Assembly (NCBI GenBank): GCA_016719535.1
Contig: JADJYX010000045.1
Span: 26,497 to 90,496 of the forward strand
Length of the DNA stretch: 64,000 bases
Direction: 5' to 3'
From: Rubrivivax sp.
GTDB lineage: Bacteria > Pseudomonadota > Gammaproteobacteria > Burkholderiales > Burkholderiaceae_C
Shown here: in pieces, positions 12,916-20,850 of the stretch
Position numbering within the stretch: the stretch's first letter is position 1
Layout of the letters: the number at the start of each line of letters is the position of its first letter
Notes under the pieces: model-generated
The model's input: only the letters and a program-made list of their open reading frames with translations
What the model was told of the DNA's origin: nothing
Databases searched by the model: none
Translations under genes and position numbers: made by a program

Positions 12916-13004
12916 CACGCCTGAGTGACTGCACCCATGCGCTGTCGTACGTGTTCATTCTGGTGGCCGCTGCATCCAGCGTCCAACAGAGAAATTCTCT
13001 ATGT

Positions 13005-13027
13005 GTTCATCGACGGAATCGATGAAC
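13005..13027. repeat. Perfect 9-bp inverted repeat downstream of the defence-like operon
   Basis: GTTCATCGA (13005-13013) and its complement TCGATGAAC (13019-13027) flank a 5-nt loop. A second short inverted repeat, CCGTCG/CGACGG, follows at about 13031-13050. They lie just beyond the 3' end of the operon, so they could form a transcript-end hairpin, although no T-run follows on the minus strand. Confidence 0.35.
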
Positions 13028-13102
13028 CTCCCGTCGTTGAACCTCGACGGCGAATGAGCACCATCGCCGTTGGAGCCATCCTACGCAGCAGGCGGGTTCG
13101 CT

Positions 13103-15763
13103 TTAGTCATGAACGGTCTCGTCGGCAGCAGCCGACGCAGAACTTGCACGGCACCATAGACCCGACGCGCCATCAAACACCGCTTCAGTCGATTGAAGAG
13201 CGCTGCTAATCGTCACCTTTGAGCACGGTCGCCTGAGCAGCTCGATGGTTCGCACGCACACCTCGTCAAGGGTCACACCCTTGTCCAAGTCCAGACTTTG
13301 CAGTGCAGCGGCCACCGCCTCGCCAACAGTCATGCGCCTTGATCCGTCCCACTCCGACAAGTAGTAGTACTGCCCACGGTCGACCCGAATCCCAACGTCT
13401 CCGCAGAACGTGAGCAGCCACTGAGCGTCGAACCGCTCGTTGAGTTTGCTACCACGCACTGCTTCCAGTTCGCTCTTCACCTCCGAGACATGGATGCCAT
13501 GCCCAACGTCGCTGATTCGCTGTCTCAAGGCAGTGGCCAAGTTAACGAGGCCCGCTTCATCAATACCTGTGTCCCGGCCCACCAGACCCCACTTCCCCTC
13601 ACCCAATCTCACGAGGGGCGCAACTGGAAAGATCTGGAAGTGGTCACTGACGCCGCGCTCCGCCTCCAACGCCTCCCGAATCTCAATTGCGGACAGCGGT
13701 CTACCCTCCCGCTGCAACACAGATATCACCGCTTGCCGCAAGTCAATGCGCGACGCAGATCCTCCCATCCAAGTTTCCTTCATGCCCCAGACCATTCGTC
13801 CCAAGTTGACAAGAAGGGTAGAGTCTTTTAGGGCGAGATTGACGAGGTAGTCGGTAAGCCTTCCATCGAAACCAAGGCCTCGTTGCACAAGGTCTTCGTA
13901 AAGCTCCGACGAGTGCCACTGCCGCTGAGAATGTTCCTCGGATGCGAGATCTTCGACCTCCACTCGGACTTGCGCCAGTTCAGTTGCGGTGAGTGGGCAA
14001 TGCTTCAGCAAGCCATACGTACCTCTGTCATACAGGATGCCTACATTTGCAGCCGCAGAGTGGGCTCTGCGCACATCTAGCGGCTCGTCCAAGTAGGACG
14101 CTGACAATTGCTGAATCTCAGAGTAGTGCAGTGGCCTTGGCGAACCGGCCAATATTGCGTGGACAACGGCTTCAGCCGATCTTCCGTAGGCGGCCAAATA
14201 ACGACGTCCATCGGCACCTTCAGCGAATCGCGCGAACTCCGACGCCTTCGTCCAGAACTCCTCGCGAAGCTCCTCTCCTCGTCCAACCAGCAGACTTTGG
14301 ACTAGGCCTTTGGCGTCGGCTTCGGACATCTGCTCGGATACCGACCCTTCGAGCATTCGTCGAGCAGCTGACAGTTCGCTTTCCCACTCCGTTGGCGAAA
14401 GTCGTGATACATAGCGTATGCCGTCGATCGTCAACACGCTGAAGCGTCGTTCGAGGAAGTGATCGAAGATGAACTCGAACGGCTCTGCAAGGTCGGGCGA
14501 CCCCTCGAACCACACATCAAGACCCGGCAATCCGTCCAGAAGCAGTGGAGCCTCTCGATGCTCCAGAAGCTGCAGAAGGCGTTGACTCAGGTGCTGCCAA
14601 ACTGATGAGTGCGCCAGCTTCCTGCAAATCTTGGTTTCAATCTGCCGCACGCGCTCACGCGTTATGCCGATGTCTTGGGCGATCTCTTGAAGGGTCAATC
14701 GGCGGCAATTGAAGCCCATTCTGGCAGCAAGCACTCCGCGGTCATTTGCACCAAGTAGCGTCGCTGCAGCAACCAACTCATCCTTGAATGAGCGCGGAGT
14801 TATACCGTCAGGAGTCGCTGCCTTGCGTACCGCTGCAGGTTCCTGTGTGGCTGGCGTAACTGCATCGTCATCGTCACTGTTGTGGTCAGCACCATCTCGA
14901 CCCATTCGGGGCGGACCGTCAAGAAGTGCCTGATACAAGGCAACCGCAAGCTCGTTGACTGACTTGCGCCCCATGTTCGGCAATTGAAGAAGGCCGTTTG
15001 TTCCGCCAACAGCCAAGTCCTCAACCACCGAGAGCCCGTGTGCTCTTAACACGTTCTGCTGCCTGACAGTCAGCCTGAGTCTCTCCAGAGGCATAGACAC
15101 AAACCAGGGTGGACAGTGGCGTAGCTTGTCAAGTAGGTTATCGGCCCTGGGTTCTACACCTGAGCTCAACAAGAAGCGGGCAAGCCCGAGCCGTTGCCTT
15201 GAATCAAATGGCAGCCTCGACTCCGCCTGTTGGTATGACACCTCGTCCCAAATGCCAACGCTACTCGCGCTGACCGCCAACTCAGCGTCTAGGTCGGAGA
15301 GCCTCTCCACCCATCCTCTTGGGGCAGAAGCATGTTGTTCGCCACGAGAGGAGCCGATCTGCTCGGCTGCGCTGATCGCTGCTAAGTCACCGTGGACCTC
15401 TGAGCTTGCGTCCTGAAGGGACTCGACAGTCGGGTCATCAATCTCATATCCAAACCCGCTCAGCACCAACCAGTATCGGAGCCCACCCACCTCTGCCACA
15501 TGACGATCGCCGGTATCGATCGCTCCGGGTAGCGCAGGTATCGCGGCGTCTGACAATAGAAGGAGCCCTGGATACCGCTCCAGCACATCCATCAAATCTG
15601 CAGTCTCAGGCCGCCAGAACCCAACGTGGATTGCGACACCTCCGCTGGAGGAGGATCGCGCTTCGTTCCATGCATCAAGTAGCGGTTCTAGATCCCTGAA
15701 CGCGCCAGTTGTCCAGTTCCCTAGATTGTCACGATGGGTCAGGAATGCTCGGAGCGGTCTCAT
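13103..15763 (-). CDS. 886-aa protein with RNA polymerase alpha-CTD-like, sigma region-4-like and winged-helix segments
   Basis: It starts at ATG 15763 (MRPLRAFLTHRD). About residues 1-200 are not recognised. About 220-270 (LTVRQQNVLRAHGLSVVEDL, LLQLPNMGRKSVNEL) closely resembles the alpha-subunit C-terminal domain of RNA polymerase, including the helix-hairpin-helix. About 330-380 (LTLQEIAQDIGITRERVRQI) is a canonical sigma-70 region 4 helix-turn-helix. The C-terminal half contains segments like HARE-HTH/winged helices (GSPRPLHYSEIQQL, EGRPLSAIEIREAL). It is the last gene of the defence-like operon. Before the IS66 insertion its ATG overlapped the stop of the 127-aa gene as ATGA. It may bind DNA or RNA polymerase, as a regulator or a sensor of phage transcription; that is inference. 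Confidence 0.8.
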   Translation of the reverse strand: MRPLRAFLTHRDNLGNWTTGAFRDLEPLLDAWNEARSSSSGGVAIHVGFWRPETADLMDVLERYPGLLLLSDAAIPALPGAIDTGDRHVAEVGGLRYWLVLSGFGYEIDDPTVESLQDASSEVHGDLAAISAAEQIGSSRGEQHASAPRGWVERLSDLDAELAVSASSVGIWDEVSYQQAESRLPFDSRQRLGLARFLLSSGVEPRADNLLDKLRHCPPWFVSMPLERLRLTVRQQNVLRAHGLSVVEDLAVGGTNGLLQLPNMGRKSVNELAVALYQALLDGPPRMGRDGADHNSDDDDAVTPATQEPAAVRKAATPDGITPRSFKDELVAAATLLGANDRGVLAARMGFNCRRLTLQEIAQDIGITRERVRQIETKICRKLAHSSVWQHLSQRLLQLLEHREAPLLLDGLPGLDVWFEGSPDLAEPFEFIFDHFLERRFSVLTIDGIRYVSRLSPTEWESELSAARRMLEGSVSEQMSEADAKGLVQSLLVGRGEELREEFWTKASEFARFAEGADGRRYLAAYGRSAEAVVHAILAGSPRPLHYSEIQQLSASYLDEPLDVRRAHSAAANVGILYDRGTYGLLKHCPLTATELAQVRVEVEDLASEEHSQRQWHSSELYEDLVQRGLGFDGRLTDYLVNLALKDSTLLVNLGRMVWGMKETWMGGSASRIDLRQAVISVLQREGRPLSAIEIREALEAERGVSDHFQIFPVAPLVRLGEGKWGLVGRDTGIDEAGLVNLATALRQRISDVGHGIHVSEVKSELEAVRGSKLNERFDAQWLLTFCGDVGIRVDRGQYYYLSEWDGSRRMTVGEAVAAALQSLDLDKGVTLDEVCVRTIELLRRPCSKVTISSALQSTEAVFDGASGLWCRASSASAAADETVHD

Positions 15764-15770
15764 TTGTCGA

Positions 15771-15778
15771 GCTGCGTA
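15771..15778. repeat. IS66 target-site duplication, left copy
   Basis: GCTGCGTA directly abuts the left IS end and is repeated exactly at 18288-18295 beside the right end. Eight base pairs is the duplication length known for the IS66 family. Confidence 0.9.
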
Positions 15779-15799
15779 GTAAGCGGTAACCAGCCGGCG
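15779..15799. repeat. IS66 left terminal inverted repeat
   Basis: The 21-bp end begins GTAAGCGGTAACC and pairs with 18267-18287 at 17 of 21 positions. Confidence 0.88.
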
Positions 15800-15809
15800 T
15801 TCTTGCCTG

Positions 15810-17412
15810 TCAGCCGATCCCGTGCAAGTCCGAGCGCAGCGGCTGCTCGGCGAAGTGCTGCTTCCACAGCCGTGGCGTGAGTTCGGCCACGCGGCTGGCC
15901 GGATGCTGGCCCACGCGCTGCAGGACATCGACGAAGTACGTACGGCTCGATGCCGTGCAGCCTGCATGTCGTGATCAGGCTTTGCACGATGCCGGCATGC
16001 TTGGCGCCGACCTCCGTCCAGCAGAACAGCCAGTTCTTGCGGCCCAGCGGGATCGGCCGCAACGCCCGCTCCAGGTGGTTCGTGTCCATCGGCACGTCCT
16101 CGTCGCCCAGGAACACCATCAACTGCGCCTTGCGTTCGCGCGCATAGGCCAGCGCCTGGGTCAGCTTGTTGCTCGGCAGCAGGCCCTGGCGCGCGAGCTG
16201 CTCGTCGACCCAGGCGAAGAACTGCTCGACCAGCGGCTTGGCGTGCTCCAGCCGGTGCAGCCGCTTGCTCTCGCCGCTCAAGCCCTTGTGGCCGATGACG
16301 GCCTCGACCTCGTAGACCAGGCCGATCATCTTCAGCGCCTGATCGGCCGCTTGCGGCTCGGCATTCAGCGCCTCGAAGAAGCCGCGCCGTGTGTGCGCCC
16401 AGCACTGCGCGTGCGTCACGCCGGTGGCTTCGGCGTAGCGGCTGCAGGCCGCATAGCCGTCGCCGAGCAGCACCGCGCCCGGCTGCGCCTTGTCGCCCAG
16501 CAGTTCCTTCACGCAGGCGTGCTGGCGCGACTCGAAGAACGGGAAGCACACCTCGCCCAGCTCGCCGTACACCGGCCAGAAGTAGCCCGCCTTCATCTTG
16601 CCCGGTCCGGCCCGGCCGGCCTTGATCGGTGTTTCGTCCACCGCCTTGACGCGGCTGCGCCGGATCGATTCGAGCTGCGCGTCGTAGATCGGCTCCAGCA
16701 ACTGCGCGCCTTGAGCCACCAGCTGCGTCAACCAGGGCCGGCTGAGCTTGAAGCCGGCTTCGGTCAGCCGCTGGTGCTGGCGGTACAGCGGCAGATGCCA
16801 CTGGAACTTGTCGACCATCACGCCGGCGATGAAGCTCACGTCGGCGCGGCTGCCCTCGATGACGCCCACCGGCGCCGGCGGGCAGTGCAGGGTTTGGGTG
16901 TCGCGGCGCTTGATCACCGGTCGTACGTACTTCAGCACCACGTAGGCGCCCGGGCGCTGCGCCAGGCGGTGGCTGACCTTCTGGCCGACGATCTCGTACT
17001 GCGCGGTGAACTGCTCGGCGCTCAGGCCCTGCACTTCGGGGTTGGGCACCTCGATGCTGACCACCGGCACCCGGGCCTCGTCGAAGAACGGTACGCTGGC
17101 GGCGTCGTCGATGAAGTCGCTGCGGGCACGGCGTCGCTTGTGCGCGGGCACGTCCTGCTCGAGCGCGGGCGTTGCCGGCTCCACCGGCATCGGCTCGCCC
17201 AGCAATTGACCCAGATGCAGTTGCTGCGCGTCGGGCAGCGGCGCGTAGCGCTCGCTCTTTTGGCCGAAGATCTGGCGCCGGAACCATTCGATCTGGGCGC
17301 GCAGCCCCTCGATCTGTGCGGCTTGCGCGCGCAGCAGTTGCGCCACGTGCTGCATGTCCATGGCGGCCAGTTCCGCCGCATCGGGCATGCGCGTGAGCAC
17401 TGCGTTTGACAT
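15810..17412 (-). CDS. tnpC: IS66 transposase TnpC, one frameshift near the C-terminus
   Basis: About 530 aa, starting at ATG 17412. It has the IS66 N-terminal leucine-zipper-like part (RAQAAQIEGLRAQIEWFRRQ, FGQKSERY), a zinc-finger-like segment, and the catalytic DDE domain with VKAVDETPIK (first Asp), LLGDGYAACSRYA (second Asp) and TNHLERALRPI (Glu). After TCRLHGIEPY the frame is lost at about 15935. Adding one base restores the usual C-terminal tail (DVLQRVGQHPASRVAEL ... LHGIG) ending at the TGA at 15810. Without correction the frame runs to 15760. The gene follows tnpB after 6 bp. Confidence 0.92.
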
Positions 17413-17418
17413 GGCGGG

Positions 17419-17870
17419 TCATGCTACGCAAGCCCCGAACTGCGCACCACGGGAGTGATCCGAATTGCCTTCCTTGCGGGGCGCGCCGTCGGAATCGACG
17501 AATTGATGTTCGTGCCGCTGATCGCGTGAACTGCCATGTCGATAGCGCTTGAGATAACGGCGCGGCTCGATGCCTTCGAGCAGCAATTTGAGCTGCGTGC
17601 AGTCGATCTCGCGCGTGCGCGCCTGCGACCAGTCGCCGATGAACTGCCCGGCCTCCAGCCGCTTGGCCCACACGCACCAGCCGCTGCGGTCGAAGTACAG
17701 CACCTTGATCTGCCGGCCGCTGCGGTTGACGAAGACGTACAGGTCCCCGCCGGTCGGGTCCTGGGGAAGGCTGCGCGTGCCACGGCGTACAGGCCGTCGA
17801 AGGACTTGCGCATGTCCACCGCCTGGCCATACAGGTACACGCGCACGCGGGACTCGGGGAAGAACATCAC
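17419..17870 (-). CDS. tnpB: IS66 accessory protein TnpB, one frameshift
   Basis: It starts at GTG 17870, overlapping the tnpA stop as GTGA (ATG 17867 is the next codon). The N-terminus MFFPESRVRVYLYGQAVDMRKSFDGL is diagnostic for IS66 Orf2. A run of four C at about 17760 should be five: with one more base the protein continues PQDPTGGDLYVFVNRSGRQ into the downstream frame (KVLYFDRSGWCVWAKRL) and ends at 17419, giving about 150 aa. TnpB is required with TnpA and TnpC for IS66 transposition. Confidence 0.9.
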
Positions 17871-18202
17871 CGCCTCACGATCTGCAGCACGACGCCACCA
17901 CCGAGGTCCAGGCGCAGCTCCACGCCGGCACCGGCATCACGCGGCGGCGTGGCCAGGTGTCCCAGGTCGATGAAGCCTGCGGCGCGAGGCCGCACGGCCA
18001 GCTGCGATCGCCCACCGCGGGGCAGTGCAGCACCTCCCGCGTCGCCGACCGAGCCGAGTCGTTCGCGCCAGCGGTAGAAGCTGCTCGTGCTCAGCCCCTC
18101 ACGGGCACAGAACGCGCTGACCGTCATGTCGGCTTCGCCGAAGCGCAGCATCACCTCGCGCCAGCTGCGTGTGTCCAGTCGCCGCCGCCGCTGTTCACCC
18201 AT
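17867..18202 (-). CDS. tnpA: IS66 accessory protein TnpA
   Basis: This 111-aa protein starts at ATG 18202 behind a GGAG ribosome site. It carries the helix-turn-helix typical of IS66 Orf1 (SWREVMLRFGEADMTVSAFC, REGLSTSSFYRWRERLG). Such proteins are thought to bind DNA during transposition. Its stop overlaps the tnpB GTG start, so the three IS genes are translationally coupled. Confidence 0.92.
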   Translation of the reverse strand: MGEQRRRRLDTRSWREVMLRFGEADMTVSAFCAREGLSTSSFYRWRERLGSVGDAGGAALPRGGRSQLAVRPRAAGFIDLGHLATPPRDAGAGVELRLDLGGGVVLQIVRR

Positions 18203-18266
18203 CGCCGTCTCCTCACGTCATGTCGATGTGAGGGATTGTCGAAACCGATCAAGCGCAGGGGAAGGA

Positions 18267-18287
18267 CGCCGGTGGCTTACCGGTTAC
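18267..18287. repeat. IS66 right terminal inverted repeat
   Basis: Its complement begins GTAACCGGTAAGC and pairs with 15779-15799. Confidence 0.88.
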
Positions 18288-18660
18288 GCTGCGTACTCGA
18301 TTGAACTTGAGCAATTAGCGCGGAGACATCAATTGACCCCGTCTCAAAGCGCGCGGCAAGCTCACTCACACCCCACTCTGCGAGCCGCTCAGCCGTCTTG
18401 TAGACCGAAGCGCCATCCAATTGGCAGAGGGACCTGATCGACGTTGCGATCTCCTGGTCTGGGTCGATGGTGGCCACACTGAATACAGTCTTTCTAGGAG
18501 CAGGCACTTCGCTCGGCTGCGCCCCATGAGCAAGTGCAAGAGCTATCCCCAGCCTGTATCCATCGGCCATCTCATTGAAATGCCCGTCCTCCTTCATTCG
18601 AGTGAGCAGCGCATGAACACGCTCGCTCAACCCAATCATCGTCGGCTCACTGGCGCTCAT
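18277..18660 (-). CDS. 127-aa accessory protein of the defence-like operon, C-terminus altered by IS66
   Basis: ATG 18660 (MSASEPTMIGLSERVHALL) follows a good AAGGA site and the ATPase gene by 34 bp. I do not recognise the family with confidence. The N-terminal part (RMKEDGHFNEMADGYRLGIALALAHG) is helical and recalls the style of small DndE-like partners of DndD ATPases, but no motif proves this. The last residues now read QRNR and end inside the IS66 terminus (TAA 18277-18279). Removing the IS and one target copy restores the ending QLDK with TGA overlapping the ATG of the 886-aa gene. The protein is thus almost intact, but the downstream gene is uncoupled. Confidence 0.78.
   Translation of the reverse strand: MSASEPTMIGLSERVHALLTRMKEDGHFNEMADGYRLGIALALAHGAQPSEVPAPRKTVFSVATIDPDQEIATSIRSLCQLDGASVYKTAERLAEWGVSELAARFETGSIDVSALIAQVQSSTQRNR
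18288..18295. repeat. IS66 target-site duplication, right copy
   Basis: GCTGCGTA, identical to 15771-15778; it lies inside the 3' end of the 127-aa gene. Confidence 0.9.
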
Positions 18661-18694
18661 GTAGTAATCCTTTTGATGCGGGAGTGCCGAGGAT

Positions 18695-20641
18695 TCACTT
18701 CCTGATGTCATACACGCACCCGATGCGCGACGCAATGTGGTCAAGATCCCCTTGCCGCCGAACTTCGCCCTCATGCACAAGCAACACCAACTGGCTACTG
18801 GCGGTCGGCAGGTAGCTAAGAATGTTGGCGCGATGTTTCGGGTCAAGCCGGCCGAACGGTGTATCCATGACCACTGGGCCTGCAGCACGGCCAGCGCGAG
18901 ACAATCCGTCGATCAATGACAAAGCGACGATCTGTTCAGCGCCAGCACTTCGCACAGTCACCTCATGCTGCAGCTCGTCCAGGATCATCAACCCATAGTT
19001 GCTGTTAATGCGGAGTCCAGAGTAACGCTTCTGCGTTGTCAGTCGCTTGAACGCCTCCGTCGCAAGGCTCTCTACTCGGCTCTTCAGATCGTCACGGAGT
19101 CGATCCACACTGCGCGCAAAGATTCTCTCCAGTCCGCCATATAAGCGCACCATCTGCGAACTTCGAGTCGCTCGCGCTTCTGGGACACTCTCCAATGCAC
19201 GGGCAATCATCGCAAGATCGCGCTTTGCGGCCTCAAGCTTTGACTGCGTGTCCTTTATGTCTCGTTCGATTCTCCCTTCTTCCTTTAGAAGGCCATCCCG
19301 CAATGCTCGCTTGCGTGCTATCTCCGCCGTGTCGTGCCCCCGGATCTGGTCGTTGAGCTTTTCGATCTCGTTCTCCACCCTCGTCAACTCAACCGCGAGC
19401 CTCGCTAGCTCCTTGTCGATCTCTTGAAGGCGGGCAGCTGGTCCCGCCCTCAACAAGCGTGAGAGGTCACGAATTTCTGCCGAGAGACGAACCAACTCAT
19501 CAGAGTCAACCTGAACCGCTCGTAGCTCGACCTCCAGCGCTCCCAAGTCTCGGCCAACCTTTGCACGTTGCTGCTCATGAACTGGCTGCCCACAGGCTGG
19601 GCAATGTTGTGTTTGCAGCGACTCGCGCAATTGCTCGATCCTTGCCTCAAGTCGGCCCCTCTGGGCTAGCTGCGTCGTGAGTTCATCTCGCCGCGAGACG
19701 ATCTGGTCGTGCTTCACGCTGAGTTGCGGGCGAAGCAATTCGCGCCATGCGTCTTTTATGAGCGCTAGCCGCTCAACGACAAGGTCGTCCTGTCTGCGCT
19801 CGATGTCGTTCCGCCTTTCAGTCTTGGCGTTCAGGTTCGCCTTTGCTTGATGAATCGAGTCAGTTGCCTCGATGTAATCGTCAAGCTCGGCGCGCTCCCT
19901 GCGAGTCGTCCTCAGGAGGTCACCTAGTGTCGCGAGGTCTCGCTCGTAGCTATCGCTCTGCGTCTGCAGCTGCTTCTGCCGCTCGGTCTGCTTTTCCAGC
20001 CCCGCAACCTTTTCCAAGTCCTTGCTTTGCTGCTTCTGCGCTCCTCTGAGCAGTGTCTGCGCCTCGTCCCGTCCATGAATCAATGTGGGTACGCCGAGGA
20101 TTTGCTCGATCGCCTCCTTGATCCTTCTTCCTTGCTCACTTCCCTCAATGAGCAGTGATTCGTACTCTTGCAGCAACTCACCGTCGAAGAGGAAGAATCG
20201 CGAGACTTGTTCCGGGGCAAAGCGGTTGATCTCGGCATCGATCAAGTGATCGCCCACGACCATCCCGTCCTTTCGAAGAAGTCGCACTACTTCGAAGTCT
20301 TCTGGTCGTGTAGGTCGAGAAACGAGCGGCCGCTTCGATGCACGCCTCCGAAGCTCGTACCTGTGACCCTCCGCATCGAACGTTATGGCCACATCCATCT
20401 GGCAATCGCCTTCGAGTGCAGCCTCCTTGTTGAGCAGTTCGTGTAGCGGAATCTCTCGCGAGTGGCGACCCAGCGCTCGCCCATAGAAGCCCCAACGGAG
20501 CGCGTTCAAGATGCTCGTCTTGCCGCGCATGTTCTCGCCGAACACGACCATCACATTACGATCAGGATCGGTAGGGAACGTCAGGTCAATTTGGCCCTTG
20601 TAGGGCATGAAATTTGTTGCGGACAGCGACAGTAGCTTCAC
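18695..20641 (-). CDS. DndD/Rad50-like SMC-type AAA ATPase
   Basis: The 648-aa protein starts at GTG 20641, overlapping the upstream stop as GTGA. It has a Walker A motif (VFGENMRGKTSILNALRWGFYG), long coiled coils (about residues 190-500) interrupted by a zinc-hook CPACGQPV (about 346), an ABC-type signature (RSAGAEQIVALSLIDGLSR) and Walker B/D-loop (GPVVMDTPFGRLDPKHR). The organisation and the N-terminal FMPYKG/FYG features are those of DndD, the ATPase of DNA phosphorothioation systems, and of other RecN/SbcC-like defence ATPases. No DndA, DndB or DndC gene is present here, so phosphorothioation itself is not supported. It probably handles or senses DNA ends within this system. Confidence 0.88.
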   Translation of the reverse strand: MKLLSLSATNFMPYKGQIDLTFPTDPDRNVMVVFGENMRGKTSILNALRWGFYGRALGRHSREIPLHELLNKEAALEGDCQMDVAITFDAEGHRYELRRRASKRPLVSRPTRPEDFEVVRLLRKDGMVVGDHLIDAEINRFAPEQVSRFFLFDGELLQEYESLLIEGSEQGRRIKEAIEQILGVPTLIHGRDEAQTLLRGAQKQQSKDLEKVAGLEKQTERQKQLQTQSDSYERDLATLGDLLRTTRRERAELDDYIEATDSIHQAKANLNAKTERRNDIERRQDDLVVERLALIKDAWRELLRPQLSVKHDQIVSRRDELTTQLAQRGRLEARIEQLRESLQTQHCPACGQPVHEQQRAKVGRDLGALEVELRAVQVDSDELVRLSAEIRDLSRLLRAGPAARLQEIDKELARLAVELTRVENEIEKLNDQIRGHDTAEIARKRALRDGLLKEEGRIERDIKDTQSKLEAAKRDLAMIARALESVPEARATRSSQMVRLYGGLERIFARSVDRLRDDLKSRVESLATEAFKRLTTQKRYSGLRINSNYGLMILDELQHEVTVRSAGAEQIVALSLIDGLSRAGRAAGPVVMDTPFGRLDPKHRANILSYLPTASSQLVLLVHEGEVRRQGDLDHIASRIGCVYDIRK

Positions 20642-20850
20642 TTGGTGGCTCCTGACGAACTGACGTAGTCCTCAACGAGTTGCTGCATAGCCTGCAACGA
20701 TGCGTCCCGTTCTCCGTCTCGATCGAACTGATGCTGCCGTTGAATGGCATAGGCCCGCCGCAGAAGAGCCTCCGGAACACCAGTCTCAATCTCGCGAAAG
20801 ACAGCCATGAGCGCGGCTAGCGCTATATCATCGTGTTCGATGCCGTTCAC
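20638..20850 (-). CDS. 70-aa small protein of the defence-like operon
   Basis: The gene starts at GTG 20850, which overlaps the helicase stop (GTGA, 20847-20850), and its own stop overlaps the ATPase start (GTGA, 20638-20641). The double overlap makes it a convincing gene despite its size. The product is acidic and helical (IALAALMAVFREIETGVPEALLRRAYAIQ); no catalytic motif is visible. Small proteins at this position accompany DndD-like ATPases in other modification-type loci. A structural or antitoxin-like role is only a guess. Confidence 0.75.
   Translation of the reverse strand: MNGIEHDDIALAALMAVFREIETGVPEALLRRAYAIQRQHQFDRDGERDASLQAMQQLVEDYVSSSGATK

Larger units (their letters stand above)
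15779..18287 (-). mobile_element. IS66-family insertion sequence (2,509 bp)
   Basis: It contains the usual tnpA-tnpB-tnpC order on the minus strand. The imperfect 21-bp terminal inverted repeats (15779-15799 and 18267-18287, 17 of 21 matching, beginning GTAA) and the 8-bp target duplication define both ends to the base. It inserted at the junction between the 127-aa gene and the 886-aa gene of the defence-like operon. tnpB and tnpC each carry one apparent single-base deletion in this sequence. Confidence 0.95.

Noticed and set aside
15779..18287. IS66 genes as functional parts of the defence operon
   Set aside because: Terminal inverted repeats and target duplication show an insertion sequence that interrupted a pre-existing overlap.
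18695..20641. A DNA phosphorothioation (Dnd) system
   Set aside because: Only the DndD-like ATPase is present; the sulfur-transfer genes DndA/DndC and the regulator DndB are absent from the window.
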